A stretch of 33,424 nt of DNA, taken from NCBI GenBank assembly GCA_030053935.1, contig JASGCU010000017.1, forward strand, positions 1-33,424, written 5' to 3'. Positions 25,561-33,424 of the stretch are shown here, piece after piece (position 1 is the stretch's first letter; every line of letters begins with the position of its first letter). The notes under the pieces were generated by a model, which saw only the letters and a list, made by a program, of their open reading frames with translations, searched no databases and had not been told where the DNA came from. A program made the translations under genes and the position numbers. This DNA is from Chitinophagaceae bacterium (lineage in GTDB: Bacteria; Bacteroidota; Bacteroidia; Cytophagales; JASGCU01).

Positions 25561-28041
25561 TTATAGTACTCTGTTTTTTTTTCTTTTGTTTATAAAAACA
25601 AAAGAGAGCATACCTGCATATATGAATATTCCTAAAATACTAAAAGGGATTCCCATTTGAACCATCTTATTAGTATATTTGAGTTCTAATTGGTATTTTC
25701 CTGCTTTTGGTAAGTATATACCTGTCATTCCGTTGCTGAGAATATATTTTTTATATTGATTCCCATTTGTATCTTGTATATCCCATCCGTTTTCATAAGG
25801 AATGGAGAAATACATCATTCTTGCTCCATTTACATTTACATTTCCTGTTATAAAAGTATGTGAAAAAGAGGTAATTTGGAACGCTTCCTGGTATAGTTTT
25901 TCTGTAAGCTGCTTATAAATATTCAAATCCAATCCCTGTGTTATTTCTGATATGGAAAGTTGGGAGATGGTTGATAATTCTGATACATCGGCATCTAAAA
26001 CAACAGCCGTCATGAGACTTATGTAATCTTTTTCATCGTTACTCATGGGTTCAAAACGAGTAAGAGGAAAAATTTTATCGTAGCAATACCCCAAAGGAAG
26101 TGCAAATTTATGTTTCCAAACGGTTACATCTCCAAGTGTAGTTAAGGAATCATGGGTAACCCTCCAAAGAGGAAAATTTACCTGCTTGGTTAAAAGGTAT
26201 TTTACACTATTCATTCCTTCTAAAAGAACTCTGTAATTAAGACCTGGTGCCCATCGGGTTTCTACCTCACTGTTTTTATTAATAATCCCGTAGAGTTTTT
26301 GATAATTAACGTAATATTTGGAATTAAACGAATTATAGCTGCTTGTTCCAAAATATTCTTGAGCCATTCCATCGTTCAAACTTCCATGTATAGCGAGAGT
26401 AGAATAATAATTTTTATCTACTCTATAAAAAAGCGAATTATCTATCTTTTTTATATACGCAATTGCTTCATTAGAATAATCATTATATCCTATTTTTTTA
26501 TGCAGGTCATCGGTAGAAACCAAATCTCTTCTGTTTACAGAAATGAAAGAAAAATAAGATAACTCTATCACACAAAAAAAGAAGAATGTAAAGAGAGAAA
26601 ACGAAATTTTTTTAGAAATCAATACCAATAGAAAGGTATATATACATAGAAGTATAGTAACAGAGAGGGTTAATGAAGAATCCATCGTATTTTTTCGGGG
26701 AAAATAGGGGTAATAAAGAAGTATGATCAGTACCGATAAAGTTCCTATAAGCAATGGTATATGGAGCGTTCCATTTTTTATCATCTTTTCTAAAGCAAAT
26801 ATAGCATAGAGAGTAAATACTAATCCTATGTAAAATGATACGCTTCTGTAATAATCACCCGTAAAGAACCAGAAAGCATATCGGAAGTAAGGAAAAATTA
26901 TAATAAGTATCCAAATTCCTAAAAATACTCCAAATACTATTTTTTGTGTGGTATTTTTGTTAACAAAAACCTGTGGAATGAGAAGCAAAGAGGCTATTCC
27001 GCAATAAAATTGCGGGGCTTCTAATATATTTTGCCATCCTCTAAACAAACTTCCACTTCCCAATATATCTGATGCAAACATACGGGTCATAGCCGTTCCA
27101 AATTGCAAAGAATCTGATAGTTTGAATATGGGCTGTGTCATCAAAAGAGAAGCAAGAGAATTTTCTCCACTCCCTCTTGGACTTTCTAACATCGTTCTTA
27201 TATGTTCAAATAAAAAAGGTGATGCTATTACTAAGCCAATAGATGCAACACCTGCTGTTTTTAAGAGAATAAAAGCATATTTTTTGAAAATAAAAGTGTT
27301 TTCTGTCTGAAAAAATCTCCAAGTAATATACAGGAATAGAAAAAGAGAGAGAACCAATAGGTTAAAGGGTCTTTGCATAGATACATATAGAATGGGTATC
27401 GGCAGAAGCCAATAGATATTTTTTTGGTATAGTTTTTCAAAGCCTAACAAAGTCAAAGCCATGAGTGTAACTTCTGTGGTAAATACTATCCATGCACCCG
27501 ATACTATATTAAATCCGCTAAAAGCATACAGCAAACCGCCTATTATACAAGAGGCATCTGATAGATCCATAGTTTTAAGATATTTATAAAATACTATACC
27601 GGAAATGATAATCTCTATAAAAACTATATATCCTATAAGATAAGGAAGATTTTCTTTATGCATGAAATAAGAAAGGTATTCCATTGGATCAGTAAATGTG
27701 AAGGAAAATATATTTTGCCCCATACCTGATGCAAAAGACCAAGATGGAATTCCATACTCTATTAAATAATTATGCAATTCTATAAGATAAGGAAAAATTT
27801 GATTGATTATATCACTTCCTATATCTTTAAAAAGGTATGTTTTTTTGAAAAACAAAAAATCATAGAAAATGAACAAGACCATGCCCAAAAATATACCCAT
27901 AGAAATCAATAGTTTCTTATTTCCTAAAGCACTCAAAAAAGAAACGTCAAAAAATTCTTTTTTTATATTTTGTGTTTTAACATTTTGCACCGATGTATTT
28001 GATGCATTGTTCTTTTTTTTATTACTGTTTTTTTTTAACAT
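25561..28041 (-). CDS. YfhO-family polytopic membrane protein
   Basis: An 826-aa protein with a charged cytosolic N-terminus (1-45), about 13 membrane helices to about residue 500, a large soluble domain (about 500-795) and a final helix near 800-820. The opening after the first helix has FKDIGSDIINQIFPYLIEL and SGMGQNIFSFTFTDP, the conserved first-loop signature of the YfhO family. The family resembles GT-C glycosyltransferases; in Bacillus YfhO is involved in lipoteichoic acid glycosylation, but its role in Bacteroidota is not established. The gene is last of a minus-strand run beginning at sppA, 53 bases after the pseudouridine synthase stop. Confidence 0.88.
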   Translation of the reverse strand: MLKKNSNKKKNNASNTSVQNVKTQNIKKEFFDVSFLSALGNKKLLISMGIFLGMVLFIFYDFLFFKKTYLFKDIGSDIINQIFPYLIELHNYLIEYGIPSWSFASGMGQNIFSFTFTDPMEYLSYFMHKENLPYLIGYIVFIEIIISGIVFYKYLKTMDLSDASCIIGGLLYAFSGFNIVSGAWIVFTTEVTLMALTLLGFEKLYQKNIYWLLPIPILYVSMQRPFNLLVLSLFLFLYITWRFFQTENTFIFKKYAFILLKTAGVASIGLVIASPFLFEHIRTMLESPRGSGENSLASLLMTQPIFKLSDSLQFGTAMTRMFASDILGSGSLFRGWQNILEAPQFYCGIASLLLIPQVFVNKNTTQKIVFGVFLGIWILIIIFPYFRYAFWFFTGDYYRSVSFYIGLVFTLYAIFALEKMIKNGTLHIPLLIGTLSVLIILLYYPYFPRKNTMDSSLTLSVTILLCIYTFLLVLISKKISFSLFTFFFFCVIELSYFSFISVNRRDLVSTDDLHKKIGYNDYSNEAIAYIKKIDNSLFYRVDKNYYSTLAIHGSLNDGMAQEYFGTSSYNSFNSKYYVNYQKLYGIINKNSEVETRWAPGLNYRVLLEGMNSVKYLLTKQVNFPLWRVTHDSLTTLGDVTVWKHKFALPLGYCYDKIFPLTRFEPMSNDEKDYISLMTAVVLDADVSELSTISQLSISEITQGLDLNIYKQLTEKLYQEAFQITSFSHTFITGNVNVNGARMMYFSIPYENGWDIQDTNGNQYKKYILSNGMTGIYLPKAGKYQLELKYTNKMVQMGIPFSILGIFIYAGMLSFVFINKRKKNRVL

Positions 28042-28094
28042 ATTTTGATAATGTTTCTATCTTTTTAATGTATGATATTCTTGTAAGTTTTTAT

Positions 28095-28985
28095 TTATGT
28101 TTCGTCTTCTTCTTGGGGGTTTAAGAAATAGGGAGATGGCTGCAGTTCAAAAACAAGTTTTTTTTTGTTTACAGGATGTAAAAATTCTATAAAAAAAGCC
28201 ATAAGACGTATTTTTCTTTTGTATTCAGAAGATGCTCCATATTTGTAATCTCCTACTATAGAACATTGTATATGCTGTAAATGTGCTCGTATTTGGTTTT
28301 TACGCCCTGTCAAGATATGAAGTTCTACTAGACAATAAGGAGGGATAATTTGTTTTACTTTATACAGGGTAATAGCTTCTTTTGCCTCGGGATGTGGTTT
28401 TTCTAATACAAACATTTTTTCTTTTTTTTCTATAAGGTAGTTATAGATATTTCCTTCGGGAGGGTTAGGGATATTTTCTGTTAATGCAAGATATTTTTTT
28501 TGAACTGTTCGCCAATTTTCTATAAAATAATGGAAGCATTCTTCTGTTTTAGCAAATAACATAAGCCCCATTACTTCCTTGTCTAATCTATGAATAACAA
28601 AAGCCCGTTTGTTTTTCTCTTTCAGATATTCATTTATGAGTTGATGCATGGTTGGTTTTCTGGTTATTTGAACTCCTGCACTCAATATACCAGATGGTTT
28701 TTCTACTACTATTAAAAAGTCATCTTCCCATACAATTTTAAAATTTGGTTTTTGAGTTATTGGTGTTTTTTCGTTCTTCTGAAGTAGTATATGTTGCCCG
28801 GCCAGGACGATAGTATTGAGTTTTTTTACTAATAATTCGTTGACCCATATATAAGAGTGTTTGGCTATTTTTTTTATATGTGTTTTATTTTTTGCTCCAT
28901 GCATTTCTAATAACTGATCTATAAGAGTAGCATCTCTTCGGGCTGTATATTTCATGTGGTGGGGTTTGAAAATTGATTTATTCAA
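28095..28985 (-). CDS. RluA-family pseudouridine synthase with S4 domain
   Basis: A 296-aa enzyme that converts uridine to pseudouridine in rRNA or tRNA. An S4 RNA-binding domain at about 12-70 (with IDQLLEMHGAKNK) precedes the catalytic domain: VVEKPSGILS (93-102), the active-site motif HRLDKEVMGLMLF with catalytic Asp135, and LTGRKNQIRAHLQH near the end. Classic RluA-family proteins have HRLDxxTSG, so the VMG after the Asp-Lys-Glu is a small deviation. Target site (RluC-like or RluD-like) cannot be told. ATG at 28955 (MKYTARRD) is an equally good start. It lies 83 bases after ndh and 53 before the YfhO gene. Confidence 0.92.
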   Translation of the reverse strand: MNKSIFKPHHMKYTARRDATLIDQLLEMHGAKNKTHIKKIAKHSYIWVNELLVKKLNTIVLAGQHILLQKNEKTPITQKPNFKIVWEDDFLIVVEKPSGILSAGVQITRKPTMHQLINEYLKEKNKRAFVIHRLDKEVMGLMLFAKTEECFHYFIENWRTVQKKYLALTENIPNPPEGNIYNYLIEKKEKMFVLEKPHPEAKEAITLYKVKQIIPPYCLVELHILTGRKNQIRAHLQHIQCSIVGDYKYGASSEYKRKIRLMAFFIEFLHPVNKKKLVFELQPSPYFLNPQEEDET

Positions 28986-29068
28986 AAAAAATGTTGGTAA
29001 CTATTGATTTTTAAGGGATACAGTTTTGAGGGTTTGAATTTTTAGAACCCCTCATGTGTATTAAAAAA

Positions 29069-30346
29069 TTATTTAACTCTCTGAAAGGTTCTCAGAATAA
29101 GTCGGATGCTTTTATCCGAATTCAAATAATTCCATGCGTAGTTAATGAAAACAATGATTCTATTTCTAAAATCAACTAATGCCATTATATGAACAAAAAC
29201 CCATATAAACCATGCGAATATTCCATAAAATTCCATGCTTTTTATGTTTACTACTGCTTTATTTTTTCCTATAGTAGCCATGGATCCTTTATCTACATAT
29301 TGAAAAGGAAGGAATGGTTTTTGTTTTGTTTTTCTATATAAATTTTTTGCCAGAAGTGTCGCATGTTGTACTGCAAGTGGTGCTACCATTGGGTCAGGTT
29401 TTGTTTTTTTGTCGGTTATTTGTGCTGCTATATCTCCTATGGCAAAGATATTTTCATATCCTTGTATTTGTAGATAATCGTTCACTTTTAATCTATTTCC
29501 GCGTGCAATAGCATTTGAATCTATGCCCGGTATGGTATTTCCTTCTACTCCCGCAGTCCATATAAGGGAAGAAGATAGTATTTTTTTTCCGTTATTTAAA
29601 TATGCGTATTGACCATCGTATGAATTTACAGAGGTGTTCAGATGAACATGTACCCCTAATGCTTCTAAATATTCTTTTGCTTTCTCTGATGTTTTTTCAG
29701 TCATTGCCCCTAAAAGTCTTGGAGCGGCTTCTATAAGATGGATGTCCATTCTATGAAAATCTAATTCTTTATAGTCATTGGGATATACATGGGACTTTAA
29801 CTCGGCGAGTGCTCCTGCTGTTTCTATTCCCGTAGGTCCTCCTCCTACTACTATGAGGTCTAATAGAGATTCTTGATGATCACCTATTTCTAGGTTTACT
29901 GCTTCCTCAAGGTTTTGTAAAAACATACTCCGAAGATTTAATGCTTCGTTAATAGTTTTCATAGATACGGAGTATTTTTTCACATCCTCTAATCCAAAAT
30001 AATTCGTTATAGAACCTGTTGCTATTACTAAATAGTCATAAGATACATGTCCTAAATTTGTTTCTATTTTATTTTCTTTGGGTATTATTTTGACTACTTC
30101 TGCCATTCTAAATATGACATCATATTTTCTAAATACTGTGCGGAATGGTGTGGCTATAGAAGTTGCTTCTAATTGCCCTGTGGCTACTTGATATAGTAAA
30201 GGTTGAAAGGTATGGTAATTATTCTTATCTATAAGAACTATCTGGTATCCTTTTTTATTTAAGTCCCTCGCTAACTTTAGTCCTCCAAATCCACCTCCAA
30301 TTATGACGACTCGTTTATAGGGACTATCGGGAATTGTTATTTTCAT
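29069..30346 (-). CDS. ndh: Type II NADH:quinone oxidoreductase (NDH-2)
   Basis: A 425-aa single-subunit membrane-associated flavoprotein that passes electrons from NADH to quinone without pumping protons. The N-terminal FAD site is VVIIGGGFGGLKLARDL (13-29), the second dinucleotide site is VVGGGPTGIETAGALAE, and GDIAAQ (FAIGDIAAQ) is the FAD-closing motif. APLAVQHA fits the quinone-site AxxAxQ pattern. The C-terminus (about 370-412) has hydrophobic and aromatic stretches with FYGIFAWFIWVFVHIMALV that anchor it to the inner membrane, as in bacterial NDH-2. The ATG lies 2 bases after the sppA stop, so they are co-transcribed. Confidence 0.95.
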   Translation of the reverse strand: MKITIPDSPYKRVVIIGGGFGGLKLARDLNKKGYQIVLIDKNNYHTFQPLLYQVATGQLEATSIATPFRTVFRKYDVIFRMAEVVKIIPKENKIETNLGHVSYDYLVIATGSITNYFGLEDVKKYSVSMKTINEALNLRSMFLQNLEEAVNLEIGDHQESLLDLIVVGGGPTGIETAGALAELKSHVYPNDYKELDFHRMDIHLIEAAPRLLGAMTEKTSEKAKEYLEALGVHVHLNTSVNSYDGQYAYLNNGKKILSSSLIWTAGVEGNTIPGIDSNAIARGNRLKVNDYLQIQGYENIFAIGDIAAQITDKKTKPDPMVAPLAVQHATLLAKNLYRKTKQKPFLPFQYVDKGSMATIGKNKAVVNIKSMEFYGIFAWFIWVFVHIMALVDFRNRIIVFINYAWNYLNSDKSIRLILRTFQRVK

Positions 30347-30348
30347 GT

Positions 30349-32127
30349 TTATTGAAATTCTATATTATAAGGGATGTACATATTTATTCCTTTGTATTGG
30401 TTTAATTTTTGCAGTTCTTTTTTATACGGATACAAAATTCCATATTTATTGCTCAAATAGATTTCTTCTGTGGTATTGGAAATTTTTTCCATTATTTGTT
30501 CTGCAAATGGTTTTGGTTTAGGAAAATACACTACATGATAACCACTATCTAAATGTGCTTTATGTGATGCTATTTGTATTGCTGTTTCTAAATTTCCTAT
30601 AACATCTACCAATCCTATTTTTTGTGCTGAATCTCCTATCCACACTCTTCCTCCAGCTATTTTTTTTAGGTTTTCTAAAGGGATACGTCTACTTTCTGAT
30701 GCTTTAGTAGTAAAACTTTCATAAGTATCATTTATCATATTCTGAATAGTAGCTTTTTCTAAGTCGGTTGGTGTGCTTGCGAACCCAGCACCTATTAGGC
30801 TGCTTTTCTTTCCTGTGCTTATTTCATCATAGGTGATTCCTAATTTGTTTTCTAAAAATCTATGAAAATCAAATAATATTCCTACAACTCCTATGGATCC
30901 AGTAATAGTATTTTTTTGTGCCACTATGGTATCGCAGGGCATTGCAATATAGTATCCTCCGGATGCTGCCACATCAGACATAGAAGCGATGCATGGTTTT
31001 ATTTTTTTAGTAAGCATTATTTCTCTCCATATTATATCCGAAGCCATTGCAGAGCCTCCAGGAGAATTGATACGGATAACTACAGCTTTTATTTTCGTAT
31101 TCTCTCTTGCTTTTTTAATTTCTTGGGCTAATGATTCAGAACCTATTACTTCATCTGTTGATTTTCCTGGCATAATAGTACCTTCAGCTATTATCACTGC
31201 TATTTGATTTTTTGAATAGTGTGTTTTTTTAACTGCTTTTATATATTTTTTAAGAGAGATGAACTGTATTTTTCCTTTTTCTGTTAAGGAACTTCTTTTT
31301 TTTAAAAATAATTCTATTTCATCTTCGTATCCCGTATTAGTAATGATTCCTTTCTTTACTGCATTTTTTGCGGATAGTATAAAATCATTATTAAAAATGT
31401 TTCTGAGTGATGTTTCGGATATATTTCTTGAAGATGCTTCTTCTTGAATCATTGTTGTATAAAGGGATTGTATAAGATCGTTTATTTGTATTTTGTTTTC
31501 ATTACTAAATTCTTTTCGGGTAAATTGTTCTCCGTAGCTTTTAAAATCTCCTACTTTGAATATCAATGGTTCTATTTCTAATTTATCAAAAGCACCTTTA
31601 AAAAAGAGAGAAGATGATCTGAAAGACCCTAATTCTACCATTCCTTCGGGGGTTACATAAATGGTATCTGCTGTAGAAAGTATATAATAATCGAGTTTTG
31701 AAATAACCTCACCATACCCATATATAAATTTCCCGGATGTTTTAAAATCCACAAGTGCATCTCTCACTTCTTTTGCGGAGGCAAATCCTGTTAGAAGGTT
31801 ATGAGATTGTAAGTATATTCCTTTAATTTTTGGGTCTGTTTTTGCTTCTTTGAGAGATATTAGTATATCTTTGAGAGCATATCCTTTATTATCAAAATCT
31901 TCATTGAGCAAAGAGATTATATCAGGTGAGTCTTCTGTTTTTTCAGAAATAGTTCCCGACATATCAAATAATAAAACAGAGTTATTTTTCACTTCTATTT
32001 TTTGGTCTTCATCGGGTTTGAAAACAGCTACTATCCCTATAATAAAGAGGAAAAAAAGAAAAACAAAAAAACATAATCCAATAATAGTACCTAAAATACT
32101 AGATAAAAGCGATTTAAAAAAAGTCAT
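30349..32127 (-). CDS. sppA: Signal peptide peptidase SppA, 67K type
   Basis: A 592-aa inner-membrane serine protease with an N-terminal membrane helix (about 9-35) and two tandem SppA domains, the long E. coli-like form (about 618 aa). It cuts leftover signal peptides after export. The Ser/Lys dyad is present: K196 in VGDFKSYGEQFTR (equivalent to E. coli Lys209) and S389 in SDVAASGGYYIAMP (equivalent to Ser409). RINSPGGSAMAS (352-363) is the conserved oxyanion region. A CAT-anticodon tRNA lies 59 bases upstream on the same strand and ndh starts 2 bases after the stop. Confidence 0.95.
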   Translation of the reverse strand: MTFFKSLLSSILGTIIGLCFFVFLFFLFIIGIVAVFKPDEDQKIEVKNNSVLLFDMSGTISEKTEDSPDIISLLNEDFDNKGYALKDILISLKEAKTDPKIKGIYLQSHNLLTGFASAKEVRDALVDFKTSGKFIYGYGEVISKLDYYILSTADTIYVTPEGMVELGSFRSSSLFFKGAFDKLEIEPLIFKVGDFKSYGEQFTRKEFSNENKIQINDLIQSLYTTMIQEEASSRNISETSLRNIFNNDFILSAKNAVKKGIITNTGYEDEIELFLKKRSSLTEKGKIQFISLKKYIKAVKKTHYSKNQIAVIIAEGTIMPGKSTDEVIGSESLAQEIKKARENTKIKAVVIRINSPGGSAMASDIIWREIMLTKKIKPCIASMSDVAASGGYYIAMPCDTIVAQKNTITGSIGVVGILFDFHRFLENKLGITYDEISTGKKSSLIGAGFASTPTDLEKATIQNMINDTYESFTTKASESRRIPLENLKKIAGGRVWIGDSAQKIGLVDVIGNLETAIQIASHKAHLDSGYHVVYFPKPKPFAEQIMEKISNTTEEIYLSNKYGILYPYKKELQKLNQYKGINMYIPYNIEFQ

Positions 32128-32186
32128 ATTAAAATTGTTTAATAATGGGGTTGATAAAATAAATGAATGGCTATTACTTAAAAAAG

Positions 32187-32260
32187 TAGCGGGAAGGAGA
32201 GTTGAACCCCTGACCTCAGGGTTATGAATCCTGCGCTCTAACCGCCTGAGCTATCCCGCC
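32187..32260 (-). tRNA. tRNA with CAT anticodon (elongator Met or Ile2)
   Basis: A 74-base cloverleaf. Acceptor GGCGGGA pairs with TCCCGCT (first pair G-T), D arm GCTC...GAGC, anticodon loop TTCATAA with CAT, T arm AGGGG-TTCAACT-CTCCT, discriminator A. CCA is not encoded. The anticodon stem CAGGA/CCCTG has an A-C mismatch next to the loop. It lacks three G-C pairs there and C1-A72, so it is not the initiator. I cannot decide between elongator Met and lysidine-modified Ile2. Confidence 0.93.
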
Positions 32261-32546
32261 GTGTATTTTCTGATACGTGCATCTCTTATTTTTGATACAT
32301 ATCATAAAGCATGCAATATAAAAATTTTTGTGATTATCTCTTATTATATAAATCTTGTGTATAAAATATGCTCTATAATTTATAAAATTATAAGTATTTT
32401 TCATTTTTTTATGTTTTTTTTTGAATATAATGGTAACTACTTAGTTAAAACTCCCTTTGTATCTTTTGTGTAAGAATAAAATAAAAAAAATATTCCATAG
32501 AGTCCCACTGTGAAAATTTGTGTTTCCCTTTATGAAACGAATAAAC

Positions 32547-32889
32547 TTATAATTGATTCTGTGTAGGATTAAACCATGATATTCTGTTATTCAAATTATC
32601 TGTTCGTAAAAGAAGAAGCGTATCTCTTGCCTTCACTCGTTGTCTTTCCGTTTTATAAATGCCATGTATGGTGTCAGTAATAAGGGATCTTACCTCTGTT
32701 TTTTCTGTATAGAGGACGAATAATAGTTCCTCCCTGAATAGATATAGGAACCTTGATGAGCGGAAGTGCTACCAAAGCTCCTATTACTAATACTAACAGT
32801 ATAATATGAATTATTTGTATTTTTGTGTTCCTGCGGTGCAGAAATGATTCGTAAAGATAGGTGGTATATTGTGGATTAATAGATAACAT
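32547..32889 (-). pseudogene. Frameshifted, truncated HlyD-type membrane fusion protein
   Basis: The first 63 codons from ATG at 32889 read as the N-terminus of a HlyD-family periplasmic adaptor: basic YLYESFLHRRNTK, one membrane helix (about 27-45), then VPISIQGGTIIRP. The frame then breaks at a run of six A (T run at 32699-32704). Dropping one A restores TEVRSLITDTI, KARDTLLLLRTDNL and NNRISWFNPTQNQL, the usual HlyD continuation, until TAA at 32547. So only about 113 of the usual 380-450 residues exist. Three family glycines are changed to Asp or Arg, so the frameshift is not simply a sequencing error. Such adaptors work with ABC exporters and TolC-like pores; no exporter is seen here. Confidence 0.8.
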
Positions 32890-32953
32890 TTGCTATGGTT
32901 TGAGTGCTGTATATATTGTGTTTTCTAATTATATTTTTGAGAAAGAACCAAAT

Positions 32954-32984
32954 AAAAAGAGATCTTTTTAATGCTCTCTTTTTT
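32954..32984 (-). terminator. Bidirectional-looking terminator
   Basis: AAAAAGAGA (32954-32962) pairs with TCTCTTTTT (32975-32983). On the minus strand it is directly downstream of the stop of the 48-codon ORF and is followed by a T-rich tail; on the plus strand it is followed by T residues too. Confidence 0.6.
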
Positions 32985-32987
32985 GTT

Positions 32988-33134
32988 TTAGAGTACTATT
33001 GTATATAAAAATAAGAGTATCGCTATGATAATGGCAATAGTTACCGTATGCTTATCTTGTTTCCAGTTGCTTATAATTGTTTTTTTAGAAAAATCAGTAT
33101 CTCAAAGAGACCTATCCATAATTTTATTATTCAT
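32988..33134 (-). pseudogene. 48-residue membrane ORF with an in-frame TGA
   Basis: From ATG at 33134 the frame reads MNNKIMDRSL, then TGA, then DTDFSKKTIISNWKQDK and a membrane helix HTVTIAIIIAILLFLYTIVL ending in TAA at 32988. The frame is open on both sides of the TGA and a terminator follows 3 bases after the final stop, which suggests a real gene once. TGA for TGG (Trp) would be a single G-to-A change, the same class of change seen in the HlyD relic next door. No start codon other than the first ATG or ATG at 33119 is seen, so it is probably broken. Family unknown. No gene is seen from 33135 to the end. Confidence 0.4.
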
Positions 33135-33424
33135 TGTTTTATTTAGTTTTTAATTGTTATATAAATTATTTTTTCTGAGCTCAGTATTAAGAATAATAAG
33201 GCAAAACAAACACCCGAAAAAGGCAGAAAATATTTAAGAACCTGTGATTGAGATGCAATATAAAATCCTATAGGTGGGTTCTAAAAATTGTTTTTTTTAG
33301 GTTTTAATCTTTAAAAATATAAGAACATATTTATATATTTAAAAAGTCAAAACAAAAGTACATATTTCGTTCTTATTAGTTTACATTTTTTCTAATTTTT
33401 CTAAAAAAATAGTTTGGGTTCATC

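Noticed and set aside
29027-29054. Hairpin TGAGGGTT/AACCCCTCA, whose AATTTTTAGAACCC recurs inverted at 33276-33289
   Set aside because: A single 14-base match is expected by chance in AT-rich DNA of this length, and no T tail follows the hairpin.
31850-32227. Plus-strand 125-aa frame
   Set aside because: Antisense to sppA and the tRNA; its last residues derive from the tRNA.
32988-33134. Reassigned TGA codon in this organism
   Set aside because: The 564-aa gene ends in TGA and no long gene here contains TGA in frame; mutation is simpler.
33155-33291. Minus-strand stretch reading LKYFLPFSGVCFALLFLIL
   Set aside because: No start codon and a TAG directly before it; might be decayed coding DNA but cannot be supported.

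Overview
The window is AT-rich (roughly 30% GC by eye) chromosomal DNA from a member of the Bacteroidota. The evidence is a PorP/SprF-family protein next to a very large secreted protein with a type B type IX secretion (T9SS) C-terminal domain, several Bacteroidota-type families, -7 elements of the form TAnnTTTG, and few Shine-Dalgarno sequences. There is no rRNA or marker sufficient to name a genus; a Cytophagales-like lineage is only a guess.

Layout. (1) Positions 1-13395 are entirely minus strand: the start of a GNAT acetyltransferase cut by the window edge, a VWA-domain membrane protein, then an apparent four-gene operon (PorP/SprF-SPOR fusion, 1228-aa T9SS adhesin, lipoprotein, serS) ending in a clear terminator, and a second operon (beta-barrel-like protein, MlaE-type permease, class V aminotransferase). 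(2) 13655-16281 is a plus-strand operon: FAH-family hydrolase, a 564-aa protein whose C-terminal part looks like a nucleoside phosphorylase, and a small membrane protein. It ends in a strong terminator. (3) 16334-18922 looks like an acquired segment. It holds an IS481-type transposase relic, then an aldo/keto reductase plus an NTF2-like secreted protein. Their isoleucine codon use differs from that of a neighbouring gene. The pair sits between two copies of an imperfect ~45-bp direct repeat and is followed by a hairpin plus GTTATACG element resembling an integron cassette end. (4) 18923-20842 (minus) is a TMTC-like TPR membrane protein. (5) 21002-24923 (plus) is a DbpA-type RNA helicase, tandem Usp and SDF symporter operon. 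(6) 25561-32260 (minus) holds a CAT-anticodon tRNA, sppA, ndh, an RluA-type pseudouridine synthase and a YfhO-family protein. (7) 32547-33134 is a decaying tail: a frameshifted, truncated HlyD-type membrane fusion protein and a 48-codon membrane ORF with an in-frame TGA.

How the genes fit together. The PorP-SPOR protein and the adhesin form the clearest functional pair: PorP/SprF proteins are known partners for export or anchoring of type B T9SS substrates, and the two SPOR-like repeats suggest an added peptidoglycan link. Most of the rest is housekeeping: translation (serS, tRNA, pseudouridine synthase, helicase), envelope quality control (SppA), respiration (NDH-2) and lipid transport (MlaE). 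The most unusual points are the PorP-SPOR-SPOR fusion, the unexplained phosphorylase-like 564-aa protein, the foreign-looking reductase segment, and a decayed secretion locus in which conserved glycines were apparently lost by G-to-A changes.
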